The notes beneath the pieces are model-generated. The model was not told the DNA's origin. It searched no databases and saw only the letters and a list, made by a program, of their open reading frames with translations. DNA of 64,000 nt from JAHEFT01 sp963766195 (GTDB taxonomy: Bacteria; Pseudomonadota; Gammaproteobacteria; Xanthomonadales; SZUA-36), in assembly GCA_963766195.1 (NCBI GenBank), contig CAVXYY010000012.1, forward strand, positions 1 to 64,000, written 5' to 3'. Both the position numbers and the translations under genes were made by a program. Below are positions 56,858-64,000 of this stretch, piece after piece. Position 1 is the stretch's first letter. The number at the start of each line of letters is the position of its first letter.

Positions 56858-58666
56858 TCACGTGATGAGGCTCAGCATCTTTGTTGCTTCTTTCCGCTGT
56901 TCCTCGTTGCCGTTGTTCCCGACTTCCTCGAGAATCACGCGGGCTGCTTCCTTGTCACCCATGGAAATGTAAGCACGGGCCAGGTCGAGCTGGATCTCGG
57001 GATCCGAGCTTTCTTCATCCAGCACCCTGGCTTCCCGGTCACCGCCGCCGAATTTTCCGGCATCACGCTGCGGTTTCGCAGGCTTGCCGGACTCCGGTGC
57101 TGCTTCATTGCTGTCGGTGGCACTGTCTTCGGCGCTGACAGCCGTCGAGCCCGGCTCGTCGGAATCTTTAAGGACGCGCAGCACTTCTTCAGCCTCATCC
57201 TTGATTTCGCGTAACTGCTGGTCCTCGGCGCCGGTGGCAAATGCGTCCCCTGCACCACGGCGGCTGAAAAACCAACCGGCAACTGCGGCGATGAGAACCA
57301 GCAACCCGATCAACCAGCCGTAAATCCCGCTGTACCAGGGTGCGCTCTGCTCTTTGGCCGCTGCCGTCTCGGCCAGGCGTTGCTGGCGCAGGCGCTCTTC
57401 CATGTTGGCCATGTTGGGGGCTTCAACATTACCCTCCTCGGCGGAGGCCAGCTGTGACTCCAGTTCCTTGATCCGTTCAGCCAGGTATTCGTTCTGCTGC
57501 TGCTGAGTGATCAGTTCCTCTTCGGTTCGCGCGAGGTCTTCACGCAGGGTGGAAACTGCGACCGACGCGTCCACGCTGCTGTCTTCGGATTCTTCAAAAC
57601 CATAGGCGCTGTCCAGCTCGCTTTCTGCCGAAGGCGGAACCAGTTCAAGCTGCGGAACCAACTCAGTTTCCCCGGAGGTCGTTTCTTCGGCGATAACTTC
57701 AGCTTCTTGGGCCTCGCTCTCCGGAGGCGTTTCATCAATCTCCTGCCCGATTTCTTCGGATTCAGCAATCGCGACTTCTTCCGCCAGCAATGGCGTTGCC
57801 GGGCTGACCGCCGAAGCGGCCGGGGCATTGCCACGGAATTCATCCTGTTGTTCTGCAACGGCATTGATGGCCGCTGCGGCAGATATCGCGCGGACATCTT
57901 CCACCCTCGGCATCCGCAAAATGGCACCGCGTTTCAACAGGTTGATATTGTCTTTCAGGAACGCCTGGGGATTTTCACGCTGTATGGCGATCATGACCTG
58001 GTTGATGTTCAGATCGGTTCCGCGCGCCCAGTTCGATGCAATTCCCCACAGTGTTTCGCCGTTACTGACCGGCCCGTATTCGCCGTCAACAGGCACCCTG
58101 GCGGCAACCGGCTCGGGCGCAGGTTTTGCATCATCCGTTGTTGCACTCGGCGCTTCGCCACTGGTGGGAGACGGTTTTTCGACGGGCTGAACAGTTGCCG
58201 GGGCAACGGCCGGTGCCGGGACGCTGCGTTTATTGATCCGGGGTATCGGCGCCTGCTCGCTGAATGCCGGTGGATCCAGGAAAACGGTGTACTCACGCAA
58301 CAGCCGCCCACTCGACCAGCTGACTTCAACAATCAACCGGACCACCGGTTCCCCGATGGGCAGGCTGCTGGTGCCCAGAATGTAGGCATCACCGTCGATG
58401 TCTTCTACCGAGAAACGGATGGGGACCGGAACGGACTCCAGGCTGGCCCCGATCATCGCGTAATCTTCTGCAGATGCCAGCCTGGCCGTGATCGACGTCA
58501 AATCATCTGTTTCCCGGCTGATCAGGTCAATTTTGACTTGCAGGGGCTGGTTCAGAAAGGACTCGACCGTGACGTCTCCAAGCCCCAGTGACCATGCCGA
58601 GGGACTGAAAGTGAGTGAGGCTGCCGCCAACAAGGAAGCCGCGGTAATGCGTTTTTTGATCTTCAT
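56858..58666 (-). CDS. fimV: FimV-like polar hub protein
   Basis: 602 residues from ATG 58666, chosen for GGAGGG five bases upstream. Signal peptide, the FimV N-terminal domain (LGLGDVTVESFLNQPLQVKIDLIS), a LysM-like domain (YGPVSNGETLWGIASNW, about 185-245), a Glu-rich acidic stretch, a coiled coil (TLREDLARTEEELITQQQQNEYL), one membrane helix (GIYGWLIGLLVLIAAVAGWFF) and the cytoplasmic TPR-like C-terminal FimV domain (DPEIQLDLARAYISMGDKEAAR). Spans periplasm to cytoplasm at the cell pole for type IV pili and motility. Shorter than the over 900 residues of Pseudomonas FimV. Confidence 0.92.
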   Translation of the reverse strand: MKIKKRITAASLLAAASLTFSPSAWSLGLGDVTVESFLNQPLQVKIDLISRETDDLTSITARLASAEDYAMIGASLESVPVPIRFSVEDIDGDAYILGTSSLPIGEPVVRLIVEVSWSSGRLLREYTVFLDPPAFSEQAPIPRINKRSVPAPAVAPATVQPVEKPSPTSGEAPSATTDDAKPAPEPVAARVPVDGEYGPVSNGETLWGIASNWARGTDLNINQVMIAIQRENPQAFLKDNINLLKRGAILRMPRVEDVRAISAAAAINAVAEQQDEFRGNAPAASAVSPATPLLAEEVAIAESEEIGQEIDETPPESEAQEAEVIAEETTSGETELVPQLELVPPSAESELDSAYGFEESEDSSVDASVAVSTLREDLARTEEELITQQQQNEYLAERIKELESQLASAEEGNVEAPNMANMEERLRQQRLAETAAAKEQSAPWYSGIYGWLIGLLVLIAAVAGWFFSRRGAGDAFATGAEDQQLREIKDEAEEVLRVLKDSDEPGSTAVSAEDSATDSNEAAPESGKPAKPQRDAGKFGGGDREARVLDEESSDPEIQLDLARAYISMGDKEAARVILEEVGNNGNEEQRKEATKMLSLIT

Positions 58667-58721
58667 GAGTCCCTCCGTCATTCCCTGACGATTAAGCAGA
58701 ACCGGGTTGAATTCCCGGGTT

Positions 58722-59747
58722 CTACGCAGATTTTAGTTTAGTTTGCTCAAGCAAGTCCATGATCTGAATTGCATTCAGTGCGGCGCCCTTGCGGATATTA
58801 TCGGCTACCACCCACATACAAATCCCGCGCGGATGACTGATATCCCGCCGCAAACGCCCCACGAAGACCGGGTCTTTACCGGCCGCATGGGTAACCGCGG
58901 TAGGATGGATCATATCCACGCCCTCCAGCATTTTCACACCGGGCGCCTGTTCGAGCAACTCCCGCACCCTGTCCATGCTGATGTCCTCGCGGGTTTCGAA
59001 ATGAACCGCTTCGGAATGTCCGAAGAAAACCGGGACCCTGACCGCTGTTGCGCTGACCCGGATGTCCGGATCGGAGAAAATTTTCTGTGTTTCCCAGACC
59101 ATTTTCATTTCCTCGCGCGAGTAGCCGTTTTCCAGCATGACATCGATCTGGGGCAGCACGTTGAACGCGATGGGCTGCGCGAATTTACTGACCTCGGGTT
59201 CCTGGAAGTTCAGCCTGGCCGCGGTTTGCATGGCCAGTTCCTGCAATCCCCGACGGCCGGCGCCCGATACCGACTGGTAAGTCGCCACGTTGATACGGGC
59301 AATCCCCGCTTCCCGATGAATCGGGGCCAGCGCAACCACCATCTGGATGGTCGAGCAATTCGGATTGGCAATAATGGCTCCGCGGGTGATCCCCTCCAGC
59401 GCTTCCGGATTGACTTCCGGCACCACCAGTGGGATGTCATCCTGGTAACGGAATGCCGACGTGTTGTCGATTACGATGGCGCCGGCCGCCGCTGCTTCCG
59501 GCGCGTATTGTTCACTGACCGACCCGCCGGCTGAAAACAGCGCATAGTCAACGTTTGAAAAATCAAACGTCGCCAGGTCTTCGACGGATAATTGCACGTT
59601 GCCGAAATCAACATCCTGGCCAACTGACCGTTCACTGGCCAGCGCTGTAACGCGATCCTCGCGGTGGCCTCGCTCGGCCAGGATGGAAAGCATGACTTCA
59701 CCAACGGCGCCGGTGGCGCCGACGACCGCAACTCTGGGCTTACTCAT
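58722..59747 (-). CDS. asd: Aspartate-semialdehyde dehydrogenase
   Basis: 341 residues. VAVVGATGAVGEVML nucleotide fold, catalytic Cys131 in ANPNCSTIQ, active site histidine in VFFGHSEAVHFET region. Branch point to lysine, threonine and methionine, and to peptidoglycan diaminopimelate. First of the asd-fimV-truA run. Unbroken. Confidence 0.96.
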   Translation of the reverse strand: MSKPRVAVVGATGAVGEVMLSILAERGHREDRVTALASERSVGQDVDFGNVQLSVEDLATFDFSNVDYALFSAGGSVSEQYAPEAAAAGAIVIDNTSAFRYQDDIPLVVPEVNPEALEGITRGAIIANPNCSTIQMVVALAPIHREAGIARINVATYQSVSGAGRRGLQELAMQTAARLNFQEPEVSKFAQPIAFNVLPQIDVMLENGYSREEMKMVWETQKIFSDPDIRVSATAVRVPVFFGHSEAVHFETREDISMDRVRELLEQAPGVKMLEGVDMIHPTAVTHAAGKDPVFVGRLRRDISHPRGICMWVVADNIRKGAALNAIQIMDLLEQTKLKSA

Positions 59748-59789
59748 ATAAAAATCTTCCAGTTTGTTATAGGGCTCCGAACTTGCATG

Positions 59790-60851
59790 TTAGCCGTTCT
59801 GGGCTTTGTGTAACAGCACGTGATCCATTAAAACCAGGGCCATCATGGCTTCGACGATCGGGGTGGCGCGGATGCCGACGCAGGGATCGTGGCGGCCCTT
59901 GGTTATGATCTCCACTTCGTTACCGTCGATATCCAGTCCGCGGCAGGGAATCCGCAGGCTCGAGGTCGGTTTGAACGCCGTGCTGACGATCACTTCCTGG
60001 CCGCTGGAGATACCCCCCAGGATGCCGCCGGCATGGTTGCTCAGAAACCCCTGCGGGGTCATTTCATCCCGGTGTTCGGTACCCATCTGGGCCACGCATG
60101 CAAAGCCCGCTCCGATCTCCACGCCCTTGGCCGCGTTGATGCTCATCATCGCGGAGGCCAGTTCCGCATCGAGTTTTGCGTAAATCGGTGCGCCGAGGCC
60201 GGCCGGGACATTGCGGGCGACCACGTTGACCCGGGCGCCGGTCGAGTCACCCGACTTTCGCAGGCTGTCCATATAGGCCTCGAGTTCCGGCACCTTGTCC
60301 GGGTCCGGGCAGAAAAACGGGTTATCGTCGATGGTTTCCCACTGGATGATTTCATCGGTCCGGATCGGGCCCAACTGGGCCAGCCAACCCTGGATTTCAA
60401 CCGACAGGGTTTCCTTCAGCCACTTTCTTGCCACGGCGCCTGCGGCCACGCGCATCGTGGTCTCGCGGGCTGAAGAGCGGCCGCCTCCCCGGTAATCGCG
60501 AATCCCGTATTTTTTCCAATAGGTGAAATCGGCGTGACCCGGCCTGAACTGGCGCTTGATCTCTTCGTAATCCCTGGACCGGGCGTCGGTGTTTTCGATC
60601 AGCAGCGCGACCGGAGTGCCGGTGGTCCGGCCTTCAAACACGCCGGACAGGATCTGCACATCCTCTTGCTCACGGCGTTGTGAAGTGTGGCGGCTTTTAC
60701 CCGACGCGCGCCGCAGGACCTCGGCGCGAATTTCCTCAGCGGTAATCTCCAGCCCGGGCGGGCAACCGTCGATGATGCAGCCAATGGCGGGCCCGTGGCT
60801 CTCGCCAAACGTGCTGACCCTCAGCAGGTGACCAAAACTGTTATACGACAT
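59790..60851 (-). CDS. aroC: Chorismate synthase
   Basis: 353 residues. SFGHLLRVSTFGESHGPAIGCIIDG, RRASGKSRHTSQRREQE, YRGGGRSSARETTMRVAAGA, GGILGGISSGQEV and KGRHDPCVGIRATPIVEAM, the full set of chorismate synthase blocks. Uses reduced FMN. Overlaps prmB by 11 bases, the E. coli order prmB-aroC. Confidence 0.97.
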   Translation of the reverse strand: MSYNSFGHLLRVSTFGESHGPAIGCIIDGCPPGLEITAEEIRAEVLRRASGKSRHTSQRREQEDVQILSGVFEGRTTGTPVALLIENTDARSRDYEEIKRQFRPGHADFTYWKKYGIRDYRGGGRSSARETTMRVAAGAVARKWLKETLSVEIQGWLAQLGPIRTDEIIQWETIDDNPFFCPDPDKVPELEAYMDSLRKSGDSTGARVNVVARNVPAGLGAPIYAKLDAELASAMMSINAAKGVEIGAGFACVAQMGTEHRDEMTPQGFLSNHAGGILGGISSGQEVIVSTAFKPTSSLRIPCRGLDIDGNEVEIITKGRHDPCVGIRATPIVEAMMALVLMDHVLLHKAQNG

Positions 60852-61755
60852 GTCCTCTTTCCTTTATCAACCGGGCCACATCGTCACTGGCCTCGTCCAA
60901 TTGCTTTTTTGTCAACACGAAAACCCCTGAGCCGCCATGCAGGAAATCCAGCCACACAAACGGCACCCGGGGCAGTGCCGATGAAAGCCTTTCATCGCTT
61001 TCCCCGACTTCGCAGACCAGTACGCCATCCTCGCCCAGAAATCGCGGTGCGTCCAGCAGGATGGACAGCGTCGCATCGAGTCCGTCTGCACCTGAGGCCA
61101 GCCCCAGCCCCGGCTCGGACCGGTATTCTTCAGGCAGCTCGGCAACCGAGTTCGCAGGAACATACGGTGGATTGGCGACGATCAACGGGTAGGCGCGGCC
61201 AGGAATGGATTGAAACAGGTCCGATTCGATCAGTTTAACCCGCTCTTCCAGTCCGTGACGCTCAACATTCGAACGGGCGACCGCGAGTGCTTCGCGACTG
61301 ATATCAACCGCGTCCACCCGGGTTTGCGGCAGGTACACGGCCGAGGCGATAGCGATGCATCCGCTTCCCGTGCACATGTCCAGCATCCGTTCGACCCTGG
61401 CCGGTTCGACCCATGGCCGGTATTGGTCCAGGATCAGTTCAGCCAGCGGCGAGCGCGGCACCAGGACATTTTCATTCACCCCGAACTCCAGCCCCGCGAA
61501 CCAGGCGCTGCCGATCAGGTAGGCCAGCGGCCTCCGCGTCCGGCAACGGGCTTCCAGCAGGCGTTCAATTTCCCGCTCAGCCGCGGCGGGCACCGCCCTG
61601 CCCCAGTCCTGGAAACTGCCGTCAAGCGCTGCCCCGAGCACGTGCAGAACCAGCCAGGCGGCCTCGTCACCAGGATTATCGGTGCCGTGGCCGAAGCTGA
61701 GTCCCGCCGTTTCGAGCCGGTCAGTAACCCGTTCAATGCATTCAGCTATGGTCAT
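60841..61755 (-). CDS. prmB: Ribosomal protein uL3 glutamine methyltransferase PrmB
   Basis: 304 residues from ATG 61755; an upstream in-frame ATG at 61785 is less likely. Class I methyltransferase with LDMCTGSGCIAIA and NPPYVPANSV (the NPPY binds the target glutamine), N-terminal helical domain. Next to aroC as in other gammaproteobacteria, which supports PrmB over PrmC. Confidence 0.93.
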   Translation of the reverse strand: MTIAECIERVTDRLETAGLSFGHGTDNPGDEAAWLVLHVLGAALDGSFQDWGRAVPAAAEREIERLLEARCRTRRPLAYLIGSAWFAGLEFGVNENVLVPRSPLAELILDQYRPWVEPARVERMLDMCTGSGCIAIASAVYLPQTRVDAVDISREALAVARSNVERHGLEERVKLIESDLFQSIPGRAYPLIVANPPYVPANSVAELPEEYRSEPGLGLASGADGLDATLSILLDAPRFLGEDGVLVCEVGESDERLSSALPRVPFVWLDFLHGGSGVFVLTKKQLDEASDDVARLIKERGHVV

Positions 61756-61817
61756 TCCACGAAGTATAATGGCAACATGCATCAAATGAATTCAAAAATG
61801 GCGCGCCGGGTGATTGC

Positions 61818-62672
61818 ATGGGACTGATCGAAAAGCTATTGGCTGGCATCCAGTACCTGTTGCCCCACCACCTGCTGTCGAGCGTGGTTCATGCATTCAT
61901 GCGAATCCGGCTCGCGCCCGTGAAAAATACCCAAATCGCACTGATCGGCAGCATGGTCGGGGTGGAATGGAACGAAGCCAAAATCGAAAACATTTCCGAA
62001 TTTGAGCATTTCAACGCCTTTTTCACCCGGGAACTGGTTGACGGCGTCCGTCCCATCGATCCCGATCCCCGGTCGTTCGTTTCACCCAGTGACGGGCGGA
62101 TCAGCCAATGCGGCCGGATCACCAACGACCGCATGCTGCAGGCCAAGGGTAAAACCTACTCGGTACGCTCATTGCTGGCCAACGACCCTGCATCGACCGA
62201 GTTCATGAACGGCTTCTTTCACACGATCTACCTGTCGCCACGCGACTACCACCGGGTTCACATGCCGCTGGAAGGAAAATTGCAGCGCATGATCCACGTG
62301 CCGGGACGCCTGTTCAGCGTGGCGCCTTATAACGTCCGGCAGGTGCCGAACCTGTTTGCCCGCAACGAACGCGTGATCAGCCTGTTCGAAACCACCCACG
62401 GGATGATGGCCGTGATACTGGTCGGCGCCATGCTGGTGTCCAGCATGGAGACCGTCTGGTCCGGAGTGGTGACGCCGCCGCGCGGCAGGAAGATCACTCG
62501 CGGTGACTGGTCCCGCCGTGATATCAGTCTGAAGAAAGGCCAGGAAATGGGCCGCTTCAACATGGGCTCAACCGTTATTTTGCTGCTGCCTCCCGGCGCT
62601 GTTTCCTCGATCGAACATTACGAGAGTGGCGACGACGTGGTGGTCGGCCAGAAGCTCGGCCGCCTCAGGTAA
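61818..62672 (+). CDS. psd: Phosphatidylserine decarboxylase proenzyme
   Basis: 284 residues. FFTRELVDGVRPID, SPSDGRISQ, GFFHTIYLSPRDYHRVHMP (the catalytic His/Asp), NVRQVPNLFARNER and the self-cleavage site NMGSTVI near 249-255, where Gly-Ser splits and Ser becomes the pyruvoyl group. The usual LGST is MGST here. Makes phosphatidylethanolamine at the inner membrane. Divergent from prmB. Confidence 0.95.
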   Translation: MGLIEKLLAGIQYLLPHHLLSSVVHAFMRIRLAPVKNTQIALIGSMVGVEWNEAKIENISEFEHFNAFFTRELVDGVRPIDPDPRSFVSPSDGRISQCGRITNDRMLQAKGKTYSVRSLLANDPASTEFMNGFFHTIYLSPRDYHRVHMPLEGKLQRMIHVPGRLFSVAPYNVRQVPNLFARNERVISLFETTHGMMAVILVGAMLVSSMETVWSGVVTPPRGRKITRGDWSRRDISLKKGQEMGRFNMGSTVILLLPPGAVSSIEHYESGDDVVVGQKLGRLR

Positions 62673-62691
62673 AGGAACCTCTGACGCCGAT

Positions 62692-64000
62692 TTACCACCC
62701 GCATTGACGGCCTGCGTTCTGCTCGTCCAGCCAGGCCTGCAAGGGCGCGAAGTAATCCAGGATTGCCGTCGCATCCATCTCGGGAGAACCTGTCAGCGCT
62801 TCCAGCGCTTCCGGCCAGGGCCGGCTTCTGCCCATCTCCAGCATGGCGTTCAGGCGCTCACCGGCCGCTTTGCTGCCGTAAATGGAACAGCGATGGATCG
62901 GACCCTGGTTGCCCGCGATTGCGCACAGGGCGCGGTGGAACTGGAAATTGAGGATGTAGGACAGGAAATAGCGCGTGTAAGGCATGTTGGCCGGAACGTG
63001 AAACTTGGCGCCCGGATCGAAGGCATCTGCCGGTCGATCATTGGGTGCGCCAACGCCCTGGTATTGCTCGCGCAGTTGCCACCACAGGTCGTTGTACCCG
63101 TCAGGGCCAACCTCCCCGGCAAAGACCTTCCAGCGCCACTGGTCTACCAGCAGGCCAAAAGGCAGGAAGGCGATGGTTTCCAGCGCCTGGTTCATCAACA
63201 GGCCAAGGTCGCCGGATGCATCCGGCACCTCGTCGAGCAAACCGAGTTGCGCCAGGTATTCCGGCGTGATGGACAGGGAAATAGTATCTCCTAGCGCTTC
63301 GTGGAAGCCGTCGTTGGCGCTGGCGCGCCAGAGGTAACTCTGGCCTTTGTAAGCACGATAATAGTAGTTGTGGCCGAGTTCGTGGTGAATGGTCTTGAAG
63401 TCCTCCGCGTTCACGTCGATGCACATCTTGATGCGCAGGTCGTCCTGCTCGTCGATGTCCCAGGCCGAAGCATGGCACACGACGTCACGGTCGGCCGGCT
63501 TCACGAATAACGAGCGTGTCCAGAACGTTTCCGGCAGCGGCGCAAACCCGAGTGAACTGAAAAACGCCTCGCCGGTTTTTACCATCCGGATCGCATCAAA
63601 CCCTCCATTTTCCAGGATCGCGGTCAGGTCATAGGCGGTTTGTGTCTGCGGCGGAGCAACCAGGTCATAGATATTTTCCCAGCTTTGCGCCCACATATTA
63701 CCGAGCAAGTGCGCTGGAATCGGTTTGCCGGGCGGAACGATTTCACTGCCATACACTTCTTCAAGCCTGGCACGTACATGGCACTGGAGTGCCTCGTACA
63801 GGGGGCTGACTTGCGCCCACAACCGGTCCAGCTCAGCGGGGAAATCAGCCGGGTCCATGTCATAGGCTGAGCGCCACATGGCGCCGAGATTGTCGAATCC
63901 GAGCTCTGCCGCCCCTTCATTGCTCAAATCCACCTGCCGGGCATAGAGCTCCTTCATCGGTGGAGAAACGGTGCGCCAGCCCTCCCAGATTTCCAAAAGT
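62692..64000 (-). CDS. M2 (ACE-like) peptidyl-dipeptidase, C-terminal part
   Basis: The frame is open to base 64000, so the N-terminal part lies outside. The visible 436 residues hold the zinc site TIHHELGHNYYY, third ligand in GFHEALGDTISLS, and family blocks WEGWRTVSPPMKELYARQVDLSNEGA, MWRSAYDM, GNMWAQSWENIYDLV, VCHASAWDI, and MPYTRYFLSYILNFQFHRAL near the end. Bacterial M2 enzymes remove C-terminal dipeptides and are usually periplasmic; the signal is not visible. Converges on psd with a 19-base gap. Confidence 0.93.
   Translation of the reverse strand, partial: LLEIWEGWRTVSPPMKELYARQVDLSNEGAAELGFDNLGAMWRSAYDMDPADFPAELDRLWAQVSPLYEALQCHVRARLEEVYGSEIVPPGKPIPAHLLGNMWAQSWENIYDLVAPPQTQTAYDLTAILENGGFDAIRMVKTGEAFFSSLGFAPLPETFWTRSLFVKPADRDVVCHASAWDIDEQDDLRIKMCIDVNAEDFKTIHHELGHNYYYRAYKGQSYLWRASANDGFHEALGDTISLSITPEYLAQLGLLDEVPDASGDLGLLMNQALETIAFLPFGLLVDQWRWKVFAGEVGPDGYNDLWWQLREQYQGVGAPNDRPADAFDPGAKFHVPANMPYTRYFLSYILNFQFHRALCAIAGNQGPIHRCSIYGSKAAGERLNAMLEMGRSRPWPEALEALTGSPEMDATAILDYFAPLQAWLDEQNAGRQCGW

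Overview
The window looks like chromosome of a marine or environmental gammaproteobacterium. The right half carries the gammaproteobacterial order prmB-aroC-asd-fimV-truA-trpF-trpB-trpA-accD-folC-SPOR-cvpA-purF, and the middle carries pheA-aroA-cmk-rpsA-ihfB-lapA-lapB. A Hyb-type uptake hydrogenase, an M2 (ACE-like) peptidase, fatty acyl-CoA reductase plus wax ester synthase, and a secreted protein ending in an 'IFSNGFE' tail point to a deep-branching group near Woeseiales, Chromatiales or Wenzhouxiangellaceae. That placement is inference from gene content, not from a tree. I see no tRNA, rRNA, insertion sequence, phage gene or CRISPR array.

Layout. 1-384: end of a DsbA-family gene and its terminator. 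465-10933: two paralogous secreted proteins, the first with about 24 tandem prealbumin-like repeats, the second ending in two copies of a 'GAWF..TSGQG' domain. 11016-16971: a c-type cytochrome facing a complete hybOABCD-like [NiFe] hydrogenase operon. 17180-24509: a lipoprotein adaptor plus two RND pumps. 24876-25542: two small cytochromes c. 25550-37837: one long minus-strand run from pheA through aroA, cmk, rpsA, ihfB, lapAB and envelope polysaccharide genes to an esterase and nfuA. 37940-48005: a storage-lipid neighbourhood with a PHA-system protein, a two-domain fatty acyl-CoA reductase, an acyl-CoA-binding protein, a TetR regulator, a phasin with an AVAKK tail and a WS/DGAT, interleaved with a TPR protein and a HerA-type ATPase. 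48006-61755: housekeeping operon. 61818-64000: psd and the end of an M2 peptidase gene.

The most interesting unit is the storage-lipid neighbourhood. The acyl-CoA reductase and the acyl-CoA-binding protein are divergent across a 91-bp gap that holds a 16-bp near-perfect palindrome (41962-41977). The TetR gene lies just downstream of the binding protein. This suggests a self-contained, acyl-CoA-responsive switch for wax ester formation; the regulation is inferred, the genes are read directly.

Sequence quality matters here. More than 30 reading-frame breaks occur, including in conserved enzymes (hybOABC, nfuA, galU, trpA, acyl-CoA reductase). Where the correct frame can be rebuilt, most breaks are a single extra base and a few a single missing base, and the protein continues unchanged on both sides. 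I read these as assembly errors typical of unpolished long reads, not as pseudogenes, and give whole-gene coordinates with the break positions.
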